64,000 bases of DNA from Hymenopus coronatus (GCA_030762935.1 CM060890.1:62126765-62190764); one strand, 5' to 3'. Shown: positions 45,835 through 57,011, counted from the stretch's first letter. Notes: generated by a model from the letters alone, not told the origin. Numbers and translations: made by a program.

Positions 45835-46610
45835 GAAAAATCTGGCATGTTCCATTCACAAGACTTTCTCTATATTTCTGCAACAACTTATTTTCAAAAA
45901 AACTTATGCTTCTATTTATTCCATGCTAATTGAGAGAAAACATTAGCAGAACTAGTCTTATTACTTGATTCCTTTATGTAGAAGCGAAATAAGAGAGCAC
46001 CATAGGTTAAAGTGATATTTAAAATCCGTTTGCTATGTGACTGAAGTTCCTTTTTTGTATGCACAGCAGTTGACAAATTCCTGTATGAGAAAAGTCAAGT
46101 TTTTCAAAGCTGAAACAAAAAACAAGGAATATCTAAAAAAACGATGAACTCCACCAAAAAAAATATATATACAACGTAAATTATGTTGTTTTGATATGCA
46201 CTACATTTTTTGTGTAGTAAGTTTTTGTCCATCTCTTACGGTTTAGCAGTTTTGCAAAATTCCGTAAAATTCATCCAGAATAAAGTAGTCTTCAGAGGCT
46301 ATTTCCAGAAAATTCAAAATATGTATTTTATTTGGCAGGTAAATATCTTTAATATACGATGTTTTAATAAAAATCGTTAAGAGCCGTTTTGAGAAAATCA
46401 AAATTTTCGAAATGTTTTCCAAGTTTGGTATTTTAGCGACTTTTGGTTTTTGAGTTATCGTGTTCACAAACACACGGACTTACACGGACCTTTTTGTGAG
46501 GGACCCTAAAACATATATTTCCAGTGAAATCTCGGTATCGAATTTTTGGGAGGAGTGCAATACCTTCTCTGTACACTATGCACATAGTGCGTGAAGAGAA
46601 AGCATAAATA
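45835..46610 (+). repeat. A-element, both ends present
   Basis: 5' end AAAAATCTGGCATGTTCCAT. The middle has GTCTTCAGAGGCTATTTCCA and CAAGTTTGGTATTTTAGCG but lacks the GGGTAGTTTGGGG part. 3' end: TGCAATACCTTCTCTGTACA, palindrome CACTATGCACATAGTG and AGAGAAAGC. About 775 bp. Confidence 0.9.
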
Positions 46611-46734
46611 TATCATAATGTAAAGGAGCTTATTAAGCAAACTTTTGCTTCTATTGTCAATCATCACTCTCATCGCATTTGAAATCTTCCTCGTTTTAAA
46701 TTATTTCCTTAGTCAATGTGTACAAGCCATACAT

Positions 46735-47600
46735 TTTTACCTTCTCTATCACATATGTATAATGTACAATATATATATAGGGAAGGTATTGTATTCCGCC
46801 CTAAAATTGAATACAGAGATTTCATCGAAATACATGTTATGAGTTCTCTACTCCTGAATTGAAAAAACCTGTTTTTAGAAAAAGATCCAAGTGTGTGACT
46901 CTGGACAACATAACTCAAAATCGAAAAGTCGATTAAATGCCTAACTTAGTATTTCAGTATAGTATCAACTAAGTATGCTACTTGGAAGATTTTCAGGAAA
47001 ATCCTCCCACCTCCAAATACCATTTACATAGAATATTATTAGATTTTGCAAACAAACATGGCTGAAACAATTTTGATAAAAACTATATATATATTAAAGA
47101 TTTTTACACCACAAATAAAATGGACATCCTAATTCTTTTGCGAATAACCTCTGAACTCCTCTCCATTATGAATGACTTTTACATAACTGTTAAACCGTAA
47201 GAAACAGACAAGAACTTACTATACAAAAAATGAAGATCTTAAAACATCCAATTTATTACATATAGATTTTTTTCTTGAAGATGACCGTCTTCGGGGTATT
47301 TCTTATTATTGGTTTCAGTTTTAAAATATTTAAAACTTTTCTCATACGGTAACTTGTCAATTCCTGGCCGCGCAAAGAATTGAATTTCAATCCCATAGCA
47401 ACCACATTTTAAAATATTTGACTGTCGGCTTAGTCTAATGCATTCCCTTATTTCCTTTCTAATGTAAGGAACTAAGTAATAAGACAGTTTCTGCTAATGT
47501 CTATCTCGATTAACATGTAACAGATAGAATAATACGCTTATTAAAATTATGTGTTACGGGGATGAAGAGAAAGCCATGTGAATGGAACACATAAAATTCT
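46735..47600 (-). repeat. A-element, full length, inverted relative to its neighbour
   Basis: The left end is the decayed 3' hairpin (ATATGTATAATGTACAATAT) and the right end is the 5' terminus with TTATGTGTTCCATTCACATG and CTTTCTCTTC. All middle blocks are present. With the plus-strand copy at 45835-46610 it forms an inverted pair, 3' ends facing each other about 125 bp apart. Confidence 0.9.
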
Positions 47601-47749
47601 TATGGTTAGCCTTCGCTGCACATGTAATAAGTACTAGTCATGGATCTACATTAGAAAAACCAGTTATTCCCGAATTATGAAATTCTGGAATTTAAGGTTT
47701 AAAAATGTTATGTCTTTGGTTCACACAAAAGTTTCTATTTGTTTCATAT

Positions 47750-48205
47750 ACAAAATATTCTTACAAAACATTCTTATTTTATCCACGGTATGCTTATCGA
47801 GATAAACATTAGCAGAATTAGTCTTATTACATCCTTCCTTGTAGGAAGAAGGGAAATAGGGGAATAAATTAGGCTAAAGTGATAGTTGCTATAGCTGGTG
47901 AAACAATTGAAGTTCGGTTCGCTTGGACGTTTCCGTTTGAGACATATTAAATAGTTTAAAATTGAAACCAAAAACAAGGATTATCTCAAAAATGGCCTAC
48001 TCCACAAGAAAAACGTTAATGATGTAAATTGTGTATTTTAATGAGATCTACATTGCTTATGTATTATTTTTTTCTCTCACGATTTAACCATTATGTAAAA
48101 TTCTACAAATCTCATCTAGAATAAGGAGGTCTTTATAGGCTATTCCAAGAAAATTCAAAATATATAGTTTATTTGTGACGTATAAATATCAATGCTTAGG
48201 AAAAT
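47750..48205 (+). repeat. A-element, 5' half without terminus
   Basis: It runs from ATATTCTTACAAAACATTC through TCCTTCCTTGTAGGAAGAAG and TTAATGAGATCTACATTGC to ATATATAGTTTATTTGTGAC, then loses similarity. Confidence 0.8.
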
Positions 48206-49845
48206 GTATTGTAATATCGTGACGGGCAGTGTTTCCGATAATGACCACATACGGACAAATAGCTGAAACTATATTAATTTATTTCGTCGAAGTGTTTTTG
48301 TCCCACAAAACAGTTCAAAATTATAACATTGCGTATAGTACATTTAAACATGTTCAGGGGAAAATCCATTACCGGTTCAAAAACTAAATTATCACCGCAT
48401 AGGCATTTAGGTAATGCTACTTCAGAGATTATCCCATATGTTTGCAAATGTGGCGCTAGTTCGTTACGAGCTCTATGATTTTTTATTAAGTATATGAAAA
48501 CAAAAATATACAATTCCTAATAATTATTCACACTTATCAATAATCGCTAAAGGACATTAGTAATATTATATACCTAACAATTCTATTTATATAAGAGTGA
48601 TAAATAATGAATATAGACTTATCAAAATAACCTTCTCGTAAAATAAAAGAATAATATACAGAACCAACTCCTTCACAATCAGTTGTGTAGAAGACCCTAG
48701 AAACGGCTGAGTCATTAAAAAGTCTATAGATTTTTGTAAGGCACAGTGCGCGAGATGTCTCCTTCCATTGTAATAACCGCTGAATGACAATTTATGGCGC
48801 ATTTCGATATTTGCCAAGTTGTGCTATTACTGGCAGAACATCCCCCTAATAGGTGAATATTTCAGTTCATAATAACAAATTACACTTCAAAGAACTTTTA
48901 AGCCAGTGGTTTTTACCTGACTACCAGCAAAATTTTTTGTTCTCAAAGTTTCCGCTAATAAATGGAAGAATTAAGATAAACTTCTACAAGAGTCACATTA
49001 ATTGTGGACAATTTGTTGTAAATTAACTTTCAAATTTGAATATTCCATTGAACTCTCATTCAGTATTATTCTTATCTCTTATAGTCAGGAAGTTTTATCG
49101 TAATATAGTTCTGTAACTTTTAACATAAACTGAAGCTGATTTTCCCCTTAATGTGTTACTTTTGTTTAATGTTAGAAAATATATAATTTTATAAATATAC
49201 ATATATGTTTTATTTTATCCATGTGAAGATCGTAATTAATGCTCTCATATTAAACATAGGAGCTGAATACTTAAATAAATCTTTTAATTTCGGAATTAAG
49301 ATAATTCAAGAACATGGACGCCATAGTCTTAAAAATATCGCATTTCCGCAACTTTTGGTCTCCCTATTTTATTTTTAACTGTACACAACATAAAATAAGA
49401 AGCATGTATTATACACTTTTTCATTTTATTGTCTATCTAATATGAAATATACCACATTATTACTCTCATATAATAGGGAGCTCTAAAATGGGAAATTTTG
49501 GTGCTCAAGAAGTATTTCATGGTCTTGAAATGTCATAGTCCTAACATTATTAAATTTCGAACATTTTGAGCTCCTCTGTGCAACACGAGAGCAATAATTT
49601 CGATTTTCACATTCGATACAATATAATATATATACACATTTATAAGATTATATACATTCCCGAGTCCAACCAAAGTAACCCATTGAGGGCCAAAATAGTC
49701 CCAGGTAAAATGTTTAATTCTGTATTATGGTAGCACTTTATAGCTATAATTTATCATGAGAATGAGAGTTGAATGCAATATTCAAATTTGAAAGTTAATT
49801 TAACAAAAAATTTGTCCTGAATTAACGCTCCTACTGTTTTATTGT
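48206..49845. other. unassigned AT-rich DNA
   Basis: No gene. The stretch near 48836-48880 (TAGGTGAATATTT) has short similarity to 32988-33010 inside the putative MITE, too little to classify. Confidence 0.4.
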
Positions 49846-50232
49846 CGCCCTCCATGGTGTAGTGATTACTACGCTAGCCTGTAAAACCCAAGTTTTCAGG
49901 CTCAAACCTGATGGAGGGTGATGGATTTTTTCTGATAAAAATCCCTAGCATGGCTTCCTTCGGAAAGAAATATATACCTTGAACGAAGAAGGTTCTTGGG
50001 CAGCATGTCCCGCCATTTCGCGTCCGCAAGTCGTGATTTCGTCCTACAGTGCCATCTATGGGTGACGAGCAGATCCCTCGTCACCATTGGCGCATAATGG
50101 CGAACTCACGAACTAGAAATTCAAATCCGATCATTAAAACATCGAAACGATACCCTTTGCCCCACTTAGAAGATACAGGAACACTAAATGTATTATTAAA
50201 TATTATGAAAAGTAAAATTTGTCTCCATTAGA
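49846..50232 (+). mobile_element. SINE-2 variant (alternative 3' body)
   Basis: Head: TCCATGGTGTAGTGATTACT (box A-like) and CAGGCTCAAACCTGATGG (box B-like). The early body GATGGATTTTTTCTGATAAA and TAGCATGGCTTCCTTCGG is as in SINE-2. It then changes to a body shared only with 56690-57010: GCGTCCGCAAGTCGTGATTT, CTACAGTGCCATCTATGG and CGAACTCACGAACTAGAAA. Confidence 0.82.
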
Positions 50233-50869
50233 ATGGTAACATGTAGAAATACAACACAGGTTAAGCCAACAAGAGACACTTTTCGACCGGCACTTTTGAT
50301 TTCTCTCATGGGATAAAACAGGCTGCATATTTTAAAGATGGCTTTCATCATTTCAAGTATTCATTTGCACTGAAATCCAAGCTATAATTAACGTGGTAAT
50401 CGCTGGTTGATTAGCTGCTGACAAATGAAAACGAGTTCGGATGACAATCTAAAATAAAAAAGGGTCATAACAAAAACCAGCTACTCACATGTTTGCTACA
50501 CACCTGTGATCTGAAAATCAATAAACATAATCTAAGCTACAACAATGAGCATTTTGGTGCAGGTGCAGGGTCACTAAACCTCAGGGATTTTGAGTGTTTA
50601 TGCGATTATTATTTTTATTATTAAAGTCATTAAATAATAGTGGATCATTGGATCCTATAATCAAATGCCATAAAACGGACTTCATAATTCTTATATTTGC
50701 TAACGATAAATTAGTATTAGTTGCTTTAGAAGATGGTATCCAAAAATTAATATGTTACAAAAAGGTTTCTGGTCATTCTGATAGATTGTCTTAAAATTGT
50801 GCACAATTATTTCAAAATATACATAACTGAATGTAAATGTTAAAAACATAAACTAATATCAATATTATA
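50233..50869. other. unassigned AT-rich DNA
   Basis: Nothing recognised. Confidence 0.4.
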
Positions 50870-51285
50870 CAAAACTCCTTCCGAATGACATGTAAATATC
50901 TTTAATATATGGTGTTGTAATGAGATTCATTATAGACATGCTTCATTTTAAATTTTTTAAATATATTAAATATAATGGGTAGTTGTGGTGGGGAATTATT
51001 TTAAAATTCTTCCTGCCGCATTTTCGTAAGGTACTAACTCAATTGTCAGGCTTTGTGTTTATCAAGATTTTCATTTTCGAGTTATGTTGTTTATAGAGAG
51101 AGACACAGAGAGAAAGATACATAGGGAGATACAGGAACATACATGGAACTTTATCTAAAAATTATTTTTATTCATGAGTCCTCAAAACAAGTATTTCCGG
51201 TGAAATCTAGGTATGAAATTTCTTAGTGCGATGCAGTACCTTCTCTGCTATGTAGGTAGTAGTAGGTAGTAGAGAAAGTGAAAAT
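50870..51285 (+). repeat. A-element, 3' half
   Basis: It starts near the TGTAAATATCTTTAATATAT block and continues through GGGTAGTTGTGGTGGGGAA and TTCATTTTCGAGTTATGTTG. The 3' end is GATGCAGTACCTTCTCTGC, a rearranged hairpin with GTAGGTAGTAG repeats, and GTAGAGAAAGTGAAAAT. Confidence 0.82.
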
Positions 51286-51289
51286 ACGG

Positions 51290-51485
51290 TTAATCATGTT
51301 GTGGGAGACATTAGGAAGAATGCCAGAGGAAAGACTTGCCATCCCATAAAGAAAAGATGATGTCCACCTGGGAGAAGAGAATGATTAGACCAAAAGACAC
51401 TTGTATGCAGGAAACAAGAACGGGGATGAGGCCATAAGGATGATAAATGGAATGACAGAGATGAGTGAAGAAGAAGATTAAAACT
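51290..51485 (+). pseudogene. LINE C-terminal relic
   Basis: Plus-strand frames near 51305-51420 read IRRMPEERL, then WTPPGRRMIRPKDTCMQET. These match the LINE C-terminal pattern GH..RM...RLP...LxWxPxGxRxxGRPKxTW. A shift separates the two parts. It begins within a few bases of the A-element 3' end at 51285. The antisense 89-codon frame is not a gene. Confidence 0.6.
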
Positions 51486-51779
51486 AAGATCAGAAATATA
51501 TGTAAACCTTATAATTCTGTATTTATTTATTAGCCTGAGGCAGAGTAGCTCAAAAAGAACCACCCGTTAAGGGAGCTAATTTTAAGGATTGCATTTCCCT
51601 CTTCCTTTGCCGGTACACAATTGCACATTAACACTATTTTATATTAAGGATATTAAATTTCTTCCCTATTTCTCTGCCTCTATCTCTTTTACGTCATGCA
51701 TATTTTACATTATAATTTTAAGAGTTGTTTCCGCAAATCTTGTTTCTTACACATCTTATTTTCATGCTTAAAGAAGTCC

Positions 51780-52075
51780 ACAGCTTATTCCGCTGCATCT
51801 TCTTGCTGTTCTGGTATCCACATGGCTGTTCTATCAATCTATCATTATACATGCTTGTAACGTGGGCTCCCAAATTCCATTTGAGGCGCTCTACCTGATA
51901 ATTGTGTCTCCCATACCTTTTCTCCTCCTGATCTATCCCTATGCGTTACTGGAAGTATTCTCCTCTTCATTTTTCCTTGACATTCCTGGGTCAAACTCTT
52001 CATTTTCTCTTACAGTGGCCATGCTTGAGTATCATACAGTAGAAGTGTTATTACATTTACATTTCCTTGTATTAC
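51780..52075 (-). pseudogene. RTE-like LINE C-terminal relic
   Basis: On the minus strand from about 52060, VLLYDTQAWPL corresponds to the VLLYGSEAWTL motif after the RT domain, followed by KMKRRILPVTHRDR (families: KMERRILGVTRRDR) and KVWET. It then gives sequence comparable to LKWxxAGHVARM in another frame (APQMEFG, PRYKHV). Several stops and frameshifts. Clade by motif style is RTE or a relative, with low certainty. Confidence 0.55.
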
Positions 52076-53004
52076 CTTATTATCATTATTATTAATCTAG
52101 TGATTTCTTTCGATATTCAAAATGTGTTATTTCGGTCGTAGCAGCCGGATAAATTACTTATTCAGGATCAAAATGCCCTGCTTGGTATGTGTTAAAGTTT
52201 GACGTGTAACATTTATATCGGATCACAGAATAGAAAGGAAACAAAGAGAACTGGATATCTGACCAATACATTGTGTTTGAAGATAGCAAAAGCAATATAT
52301 TTTGCCGTCACAAATCAAACTCCCCATGGCTTCTACATCACTAGATGTCTTTCTGTGATACAACTGGATTTTAATAATACGTTTTAGACACTATACGGAA
52401 AGGAATATGGCTGGATGAGCAATTCCTCAGTGTTACAAACGACTGTGAAATGAAGCGGAGAGACACTCGTCTCCTTCCACACAGCTACATTCCAAAATGT
52501 GAAAGTTTATGGCTTCAAGGAGTAAACAACGAAAGAACGAGGTTAAGAGTTTTGTTATAAAGAAGCTTCAGCGACACCACTTTAATAAAAGTCGAGCATA
52601 CAACTACAAGCGTCTCGCAATAATAAAAAGGGTGCAAAGGCAAAAAACAAAGGAATGAATGACAGCTCGTAGAAAACAAATAAGGAAATATTTTTCGGTG
52701 AGAAGCGAGCAACTGAAGTAAAAAGGAGAGCAACAAAAGAATGCCTTCCTCTTTGTAAACTTTCATTGCTGTCTATCACAAACGTCTCTGCACTAGCAAC
52801 TGGATTATTAGTGACTTTGACGCTAATTGTTTTCTAACCATAATTTAATTATCTTTAAGTGCCATAGAAGGGATCATTTCATTGTTATCTATCTGGGTGC
52901 TTTTATCTGCTTATGCTAATAATTGCATAGACATTCCATGTAAGAAAATAATATTATTATTACTTTAATCTTCGTCAAAAATGCAGAACACAGAAAAAAA
53001 AAAT
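52076..53004. other. unassigned DNA
   Basis: Nothing recognised. Confidence 0.4.
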
Positions 53005-53245
53005 CGGATGTGTTATATTTACACGACTTTCTCTAACTCTTCTGGAACAAGCTATTCTTAAAAAGATTGTTTTTCTGTATACTAAATGCTAATAGACATA
53101 AACAATATCAAAACTTGCTTTATTACATATTTTCTTATAGGTACAAGAACAATAAGGGAATACATTAGGCTACACTCAGTCAAACATTTGAAGATCTGGT
53201 GCTAGGTGATGAAATTCCTATATCTTGGATGCCCTGGAGTAAACG
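53005..53245 (+). repeat. A-element fragment, 5' part
   Basis: It starts AAAAATCGGATGTGTTATAT and continues to GGAGTAAACGAAAA. A second copy starts immediately after it in the same direction, as at 36.0-36.15 kb. Confidence 0.82.
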
Positions 53246-53249
53246 AAAA

Positions 53250-54121
53250 TAAAAAAAAAATCTAACGTTTTCCATTCACATGACTTCCTCCACATATCTG
53301 TAAGAAATTAATGATAAAAAGCTAAATCCACTATCAAACGATTTAAACATTAACAGATACTGTGCTTCCTTGTAAGTAAAAGGGCAATAAGAGAATACAC
53401 TAGGCTAAAGTATATTCTCATCTTTTAAAAGCTGGTTACCATGTGGGTGAAAACCATTTCTATGCAGGACAAGGAGTTCACAACGTTCCGGGTGAGAAAC
53501 GCGTAAGTATTTTAAATTTAAGACAAATAACAAGGAATATCTTAGAAATTGTCAATCCCGCAAAAAAAAACTATGTGACATAAATTGAGTGTTTTAACAT
53601 GAACTACATTTTTGAGTAGTAAGTTTTTGTCTATCTCTTACGCTTTATCAGTTACGCAAAATTAATTCAGAATAAAGAAGTATTTAGAGGTTATTTCCAG
53701 AAAATTCAAGACATATATTTTATTTGCAATATAAGCATATTTAATATAGGGTATGTTTTTTCAAATCGTTAGAGCCATTTTTGAGAAAATCAAAATTTTC
53801 GAGATTTTTTCCTTGTAAAGGGTAGTTTGGGGTAAGGGGATTTTTCTCAAAATCTTCGTATCGCAACTTTGGAACATACTAAACCTAAATACCAAGTTTG
53901 GTATGTTACCGACTTTTCGTTTTTGAGCGAAATTAATCCACCTCTAATTAAGGTTCATAAAAAAGGACTTTTGTTGAATATCTATCGTGTTCACAGACTC
54001 ACGGATACTCACACGCCAACCTTTTTCTAAAAGTACTTTTTATGGAAACAGGAGGCCCTAAAACGTGTATTTCCGTTGAAATGTCGTTATCGAATTTTGG
54101 AGTGGAATGGAATACCTTCAC
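53250..54121 (+). repeat. A-element, nearly full length, ending at LINE copy 2
   Basis: 5' end AAAAATCTAACGTTTTCC. Well-kept middle: GTAGTTTGGGGTAAGGGGAT, TACCAAGTTTGGTATGTTAC, CGGATACTCACACGCC. It ends at GGAATGGAATACCTTCAC, just before where the 3' hairpin should begin, and is replaced there by the LINE tail. Confidence 0.88.
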
Positions 54122-56315
54122 TATGAATGAATGAATAAGTGTATTTATTAACATAGCAATATCATACATAGGATTTGAACAGTCGCACGGGTCCACAGAC
54201 CGTACGTGCTTTTGTAATACACATTACAAGCAATATTAAAACAACAACCACAACAACGAATTAAAAGAGTAAACACGAAAATAAAAAGACAAAGGAAATA
54301 CACCGTCAAAAGCAATATTAAACAACAATAAAAATTAAGAGTGAATCCGAAAATAAAGATACAAATATATTCAAATATAGCAATTTAAATTTACAGCACA
54401 GAGTAAACCTTCATAAATGCACCCTCTTATAATAGATAATTACACTTAAAAGACATATATACACATAATATATACAACCCTAGCATAACAGTGACCTAAG
54501 TATGATATAATATACATGTGTGTAGAACATTGTAGTCACTTTTGTTTAGTTGATTTTATCCCCCCCCCTTCTCTATTGGCAGCCTCCTCAGATCTCAGCT
54601 GTCTTGCCTTAAGTATAAATTTACCTAGCCCGTCCATGTTTTCCGTGCCTGCCAGTAGCGTCCAACATGCTTCTATCCCTACATTCGCAGTGGTAAAAAA
54701 TCGCGGCAAATATTTTTCCCGCCAATCCTCCGTACCCCTACATCTTGCCAAGATGTGAGTCCACGACTCTTCCTCCTCGCAAATGGGACATATTCTTATA
54801 CCATTCTCGTCAGAAGTTTTCGTGCTCCTCCATGCTCCTAGTCTAATCCACGCGAGCCCCTCTCTAATGAGTTTGGTACCTGTTTTGATGTATTGCTCCA
54901 TACCCCACTCCGATTTCAGCCCAGACTGTACTTCTAATGACACCTTCTCTGTGCATTGCGCAATTATTTGCTGTCTGTCAATATCACAGAGACGTTTCTT
55001 AATTTTTCTCCAAATACTTCGCCTGTTTTCCTGCCCCGCCATCCAAATGTCTCCCATCCCAATGGTTTCCAACCCTTTCTTTAATTTTGATGCCCACGTC
55101 AAATTACCTTCCATTCGCAACTGTTCACGGTAGCAGACTGCCCTAATTAGAGATTGGTTTCCGTGAACGATTCTCATCCAATATTTAACTGCTCTGATTT
55201 TGCACTCTATCGTTTCACTATGTACCCCGAATTCCCTCATTATTCCGCAGTTTGCCGTACCCCTCCCTACACCCAGAATTCCTTTCAAAAATTGGGTCCT
55301 CACTTGATCCAGATTCCCTGTTTGTTCCCACCCCCATATTTCTCCTCCGTATGTCATCGTGGATCTAACTGTCGCTCCGTATACAGTTTCCATTAAGGTT
55401 ATGGAGATATTAGGAATTCTGCAGCGTATCCGGAGAGCTTCCGCCGCTTTCACCCTTGCCTTGTGTTTCGTAATGTCAATGTGTTTTGTCCATTTTCCGT
55501 TCATTGTAAATGTGAGTCCTAAGTACACAAAGGATTTAACATTGTCCAGTATCTGTCCTGCATATGTCCAAGTCTCCTCCCTGCTATAAACACAACCCTT
55601 TTTGAAAGTCATTGCCTTAGTCTTATTCACATTAACTGTCAGTAGCCATTCATCGCAATAGTTCTTAAGTTTGTCCAGTCCTCGTTGCAATCCGTTTACT
55701 GTCGTAGAGCACAATACTAAATCGTCTGCGTATAAAAGTGTTGGGATCTGCAAATCCGCTACTACTGGTGCTTGAATATTCTCTGCTATCATTGTATCAG
55801 TAATATCATCCACAAAGAGATTAAATAGCAAGGGAGATAAAATACAACCCTGCCTCACTCCCCTATAGCTTCGGCAGCTCTCGGACACACTGTTTCTGTC
55901 GTACTTCACACAGAATTGGACATTTTGATACATTGCCTGCAATGCTCTAACCATTTTACTTGATAACCCCTTTCTGCCTAGTTTGTACCATAATGCATTT
56001 CGATTGATAGAGTCAAATGCCTTCTTAAAGTCCACAAAAGCACAATGAAGCTTTCCCCGCTTAACTAACAGTTGCTTCGCCCTTAAAGTGTCTAATATAA
56101 ACGCGGCATCTATGGTACTGTGTCCTTCTCTGAAACCCATTTGAAATTTTGAAAGTTTTCCAAATTTAGATTCCCAGTCCTTTATCCGGTTATATAACAC
56201 TCTACAATAAATTTTCTCCATAATTGGCAACAGAGTAACCCCCCTATAGTTATCCGGATTTCCAATAGTTCCCTTCCCTTTATAAATGGGATGAATAATG
56301 CCCTCTCCCCAGCAG
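54122..56315 (-). mobile_element. LINE-I, copy 2, 5'-truncated, with long open RT frame
   Basis: It is collinear with 8324-10545 over 2.2 kb with limited divergence. The minus-strand 3' end has the tail TTATTCATTCATTCATA. The 3' UTR is about 410 bp. The 5' end is lost at about 56315, inside the region just before the RT domain, at the word GGTTTGG shared with the flanking A-element. The flanks are A-element sequence on both sides, in the plus orientation. Confidence 0.92.
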
Positions 56316-56362
56316 GTTTGGAACTGAGGACATGTTTTTGAAAATTTTCGTGCCATAGTCAT
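54536..56362 (-). CDS. LINE-I reverse transcriptase, 608-codon open frame (5'-truncated, chimeric start)
   Basis: This would be the C-terminal part of a LINE ORF2 that copies the element RNA at the nicked target. Residues 1-16 (MTMARKFSKTCPQFQT) come from flanking A-element DNA, so the ATG at 56362 is a chance start. The element frame begins about residue 17. RT motifs: KGKGTIGNPDNYR at 28-40, FVDFKKAFDSIN with catalytic Asp at 111, RQGCILSP at 170-177, and YADD at 211-214. The zinc knuckle CPIC, then x7-H-x4-C, is near residues 523-539. The endonuclease is absent. All motifs are intact and there is no stop before 54536, unlike copy 1. It is probably not expressed in this truncated form. Clade: non-LTR with a C-terminal CCHC, not further assigned. 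Confidence 0.88.
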   Translation of the reverse strand: MTMARKFSKTCPQFQTCWGEGIIHPIYKGKGTIGNPDNYRGVTLLPIMEKIYCRVLYNRIKDWESKFGKLSKFQMGFREGHSTIDAAFILDTLRAKQLLVKRGKLHCAFVDFKKAFDSINRNALWYKLGRKGLSSKMVRALQAMYQNVQFCVKYDRNSVSESCRSYRGVRQGCILSPLLFNLFVDDITDTMIAENIQAPVVADLQIPTLLYADDLVLCSTTVNGLQRGLDKLKNYCDEWLLTVNVNKTKAMTFKKGCVYSREETWTYAGQILDNVKSFVYLGLTFTMNGKWTKHIDITKHKARVKAAEALRIRCRIPNISITLMETVYGATVRSTMTYGGEIWGWEQTGNLDQVRTQFLKGILGVGRGTANCGIMREFGVHSETIECKIRAVKYWMRIVHGNQSLIRAVCYREQLRMEGNLTWASKLKKGLETIGMGDIWMAGQENRRSIWRKIKKRLCDIDRQQIIAQCTEKVSLEVQSGLKSEWGMEQYIKTGTKLIREGLAWIRLGAWRSTKTSDENGIRICPICEEEESWTHILARCRGTEDWREKYLPRFFTTANVGIEACWTLLAGTENMDGLGKFILKARQLRSEEAANREGGGIKSTKQK

Positions 56363-56605
56363 TGCAGATGTTGAATTAAAATAATTTGATATTTCACGGG
56401 CTTTTCATTTTTGTGTTATGCTGTTCAGGACGCACTACATACACACGCACAAACTCACATACGCGGACACAAGTACCTTATTCTAAAAACACTTTTTTTA
56501 TTTAAAAAAATGAGTATTTCCAGTGAAATTTAAATAGCGAATTTTGGATGGAATCAAATACCTTTTTACCTTCTGGTATGTGCTAGGGAAAGTAAAAATG
56601 CTTTT
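56316..56605 (+). repeat. A-element, 3' third, on the other side of LINE copy 2
   Basis: It starts at TTTGG and has TTTTTGAAAATTTTCGTGCC, TTTTCATTTTTGTGTTATGC and TATTTCCAGTGAAATTT. The 3' end is GGAATCAAATACCTTTTTACC, a decayed hairpin and CTAGGGAAAGTAAAAAT. It is not the direct continuation of the copy that ends at 54121, because it re-enters the repeat at an earlier point. Confidence 0.82.
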
Positions 56606-56624
56606 GGGCGATTAAGGGGTCTTC

Positions 56625-56690
56625 AAAACACTTAATTCCTGTAAAATTTTGGTTTCAAATATTTGGATGGAATGTAATACTATTAACCTA
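56625..56690 (+). repeat. A-element fragment, pre-hairpin segment
   Basis: GGGGTCTTCAAAACACTTAA and TTTGGATGGAATGTAATACT repeat the segment just before the hairpin a second time. Confidence 0.6.
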
Positions 56691-57011
56691 CTATCTAATG
56701 GTTACTATGGTAGTCTCTGAAGTCAAAGAATGCAGGTTCAAATCTGTTGGAGGATAATGGATGTTTTAAACACAAAAATTCCTAAGTAAATCCGGTTGTC
56801 CCGTGACCACCATAAAAGAACTCCATACCTAGAAAAAAGAAGGTTTCTATGCAAAATTCTGCCTTTTGGGGTCCGCAAGTTGAGATTTTGCGCTATACTG
56901 CCATCTGTGGACATTGAGATGGTCTGTCGTCAACATGGCACATAGCGGCACACTCACAAACTAGAAAATCAAATACGATCACGGAAACATCGTAATGATC
57001 CCTATGCTCCA
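56690..57011 (+). mobile_element. SINE-2 variant, diverged
   Basis: The head is weak (TAATGGTTACTATGG, AATGCAGGTTCAAATCTG). The 3' body is shared with 49846-50232: GGTCCGCAAGTTGAGATTTT, ATACTGCCATCTGTGGACAT and CACTCACAAACTAGAAAATC. Confidence 0.78.
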
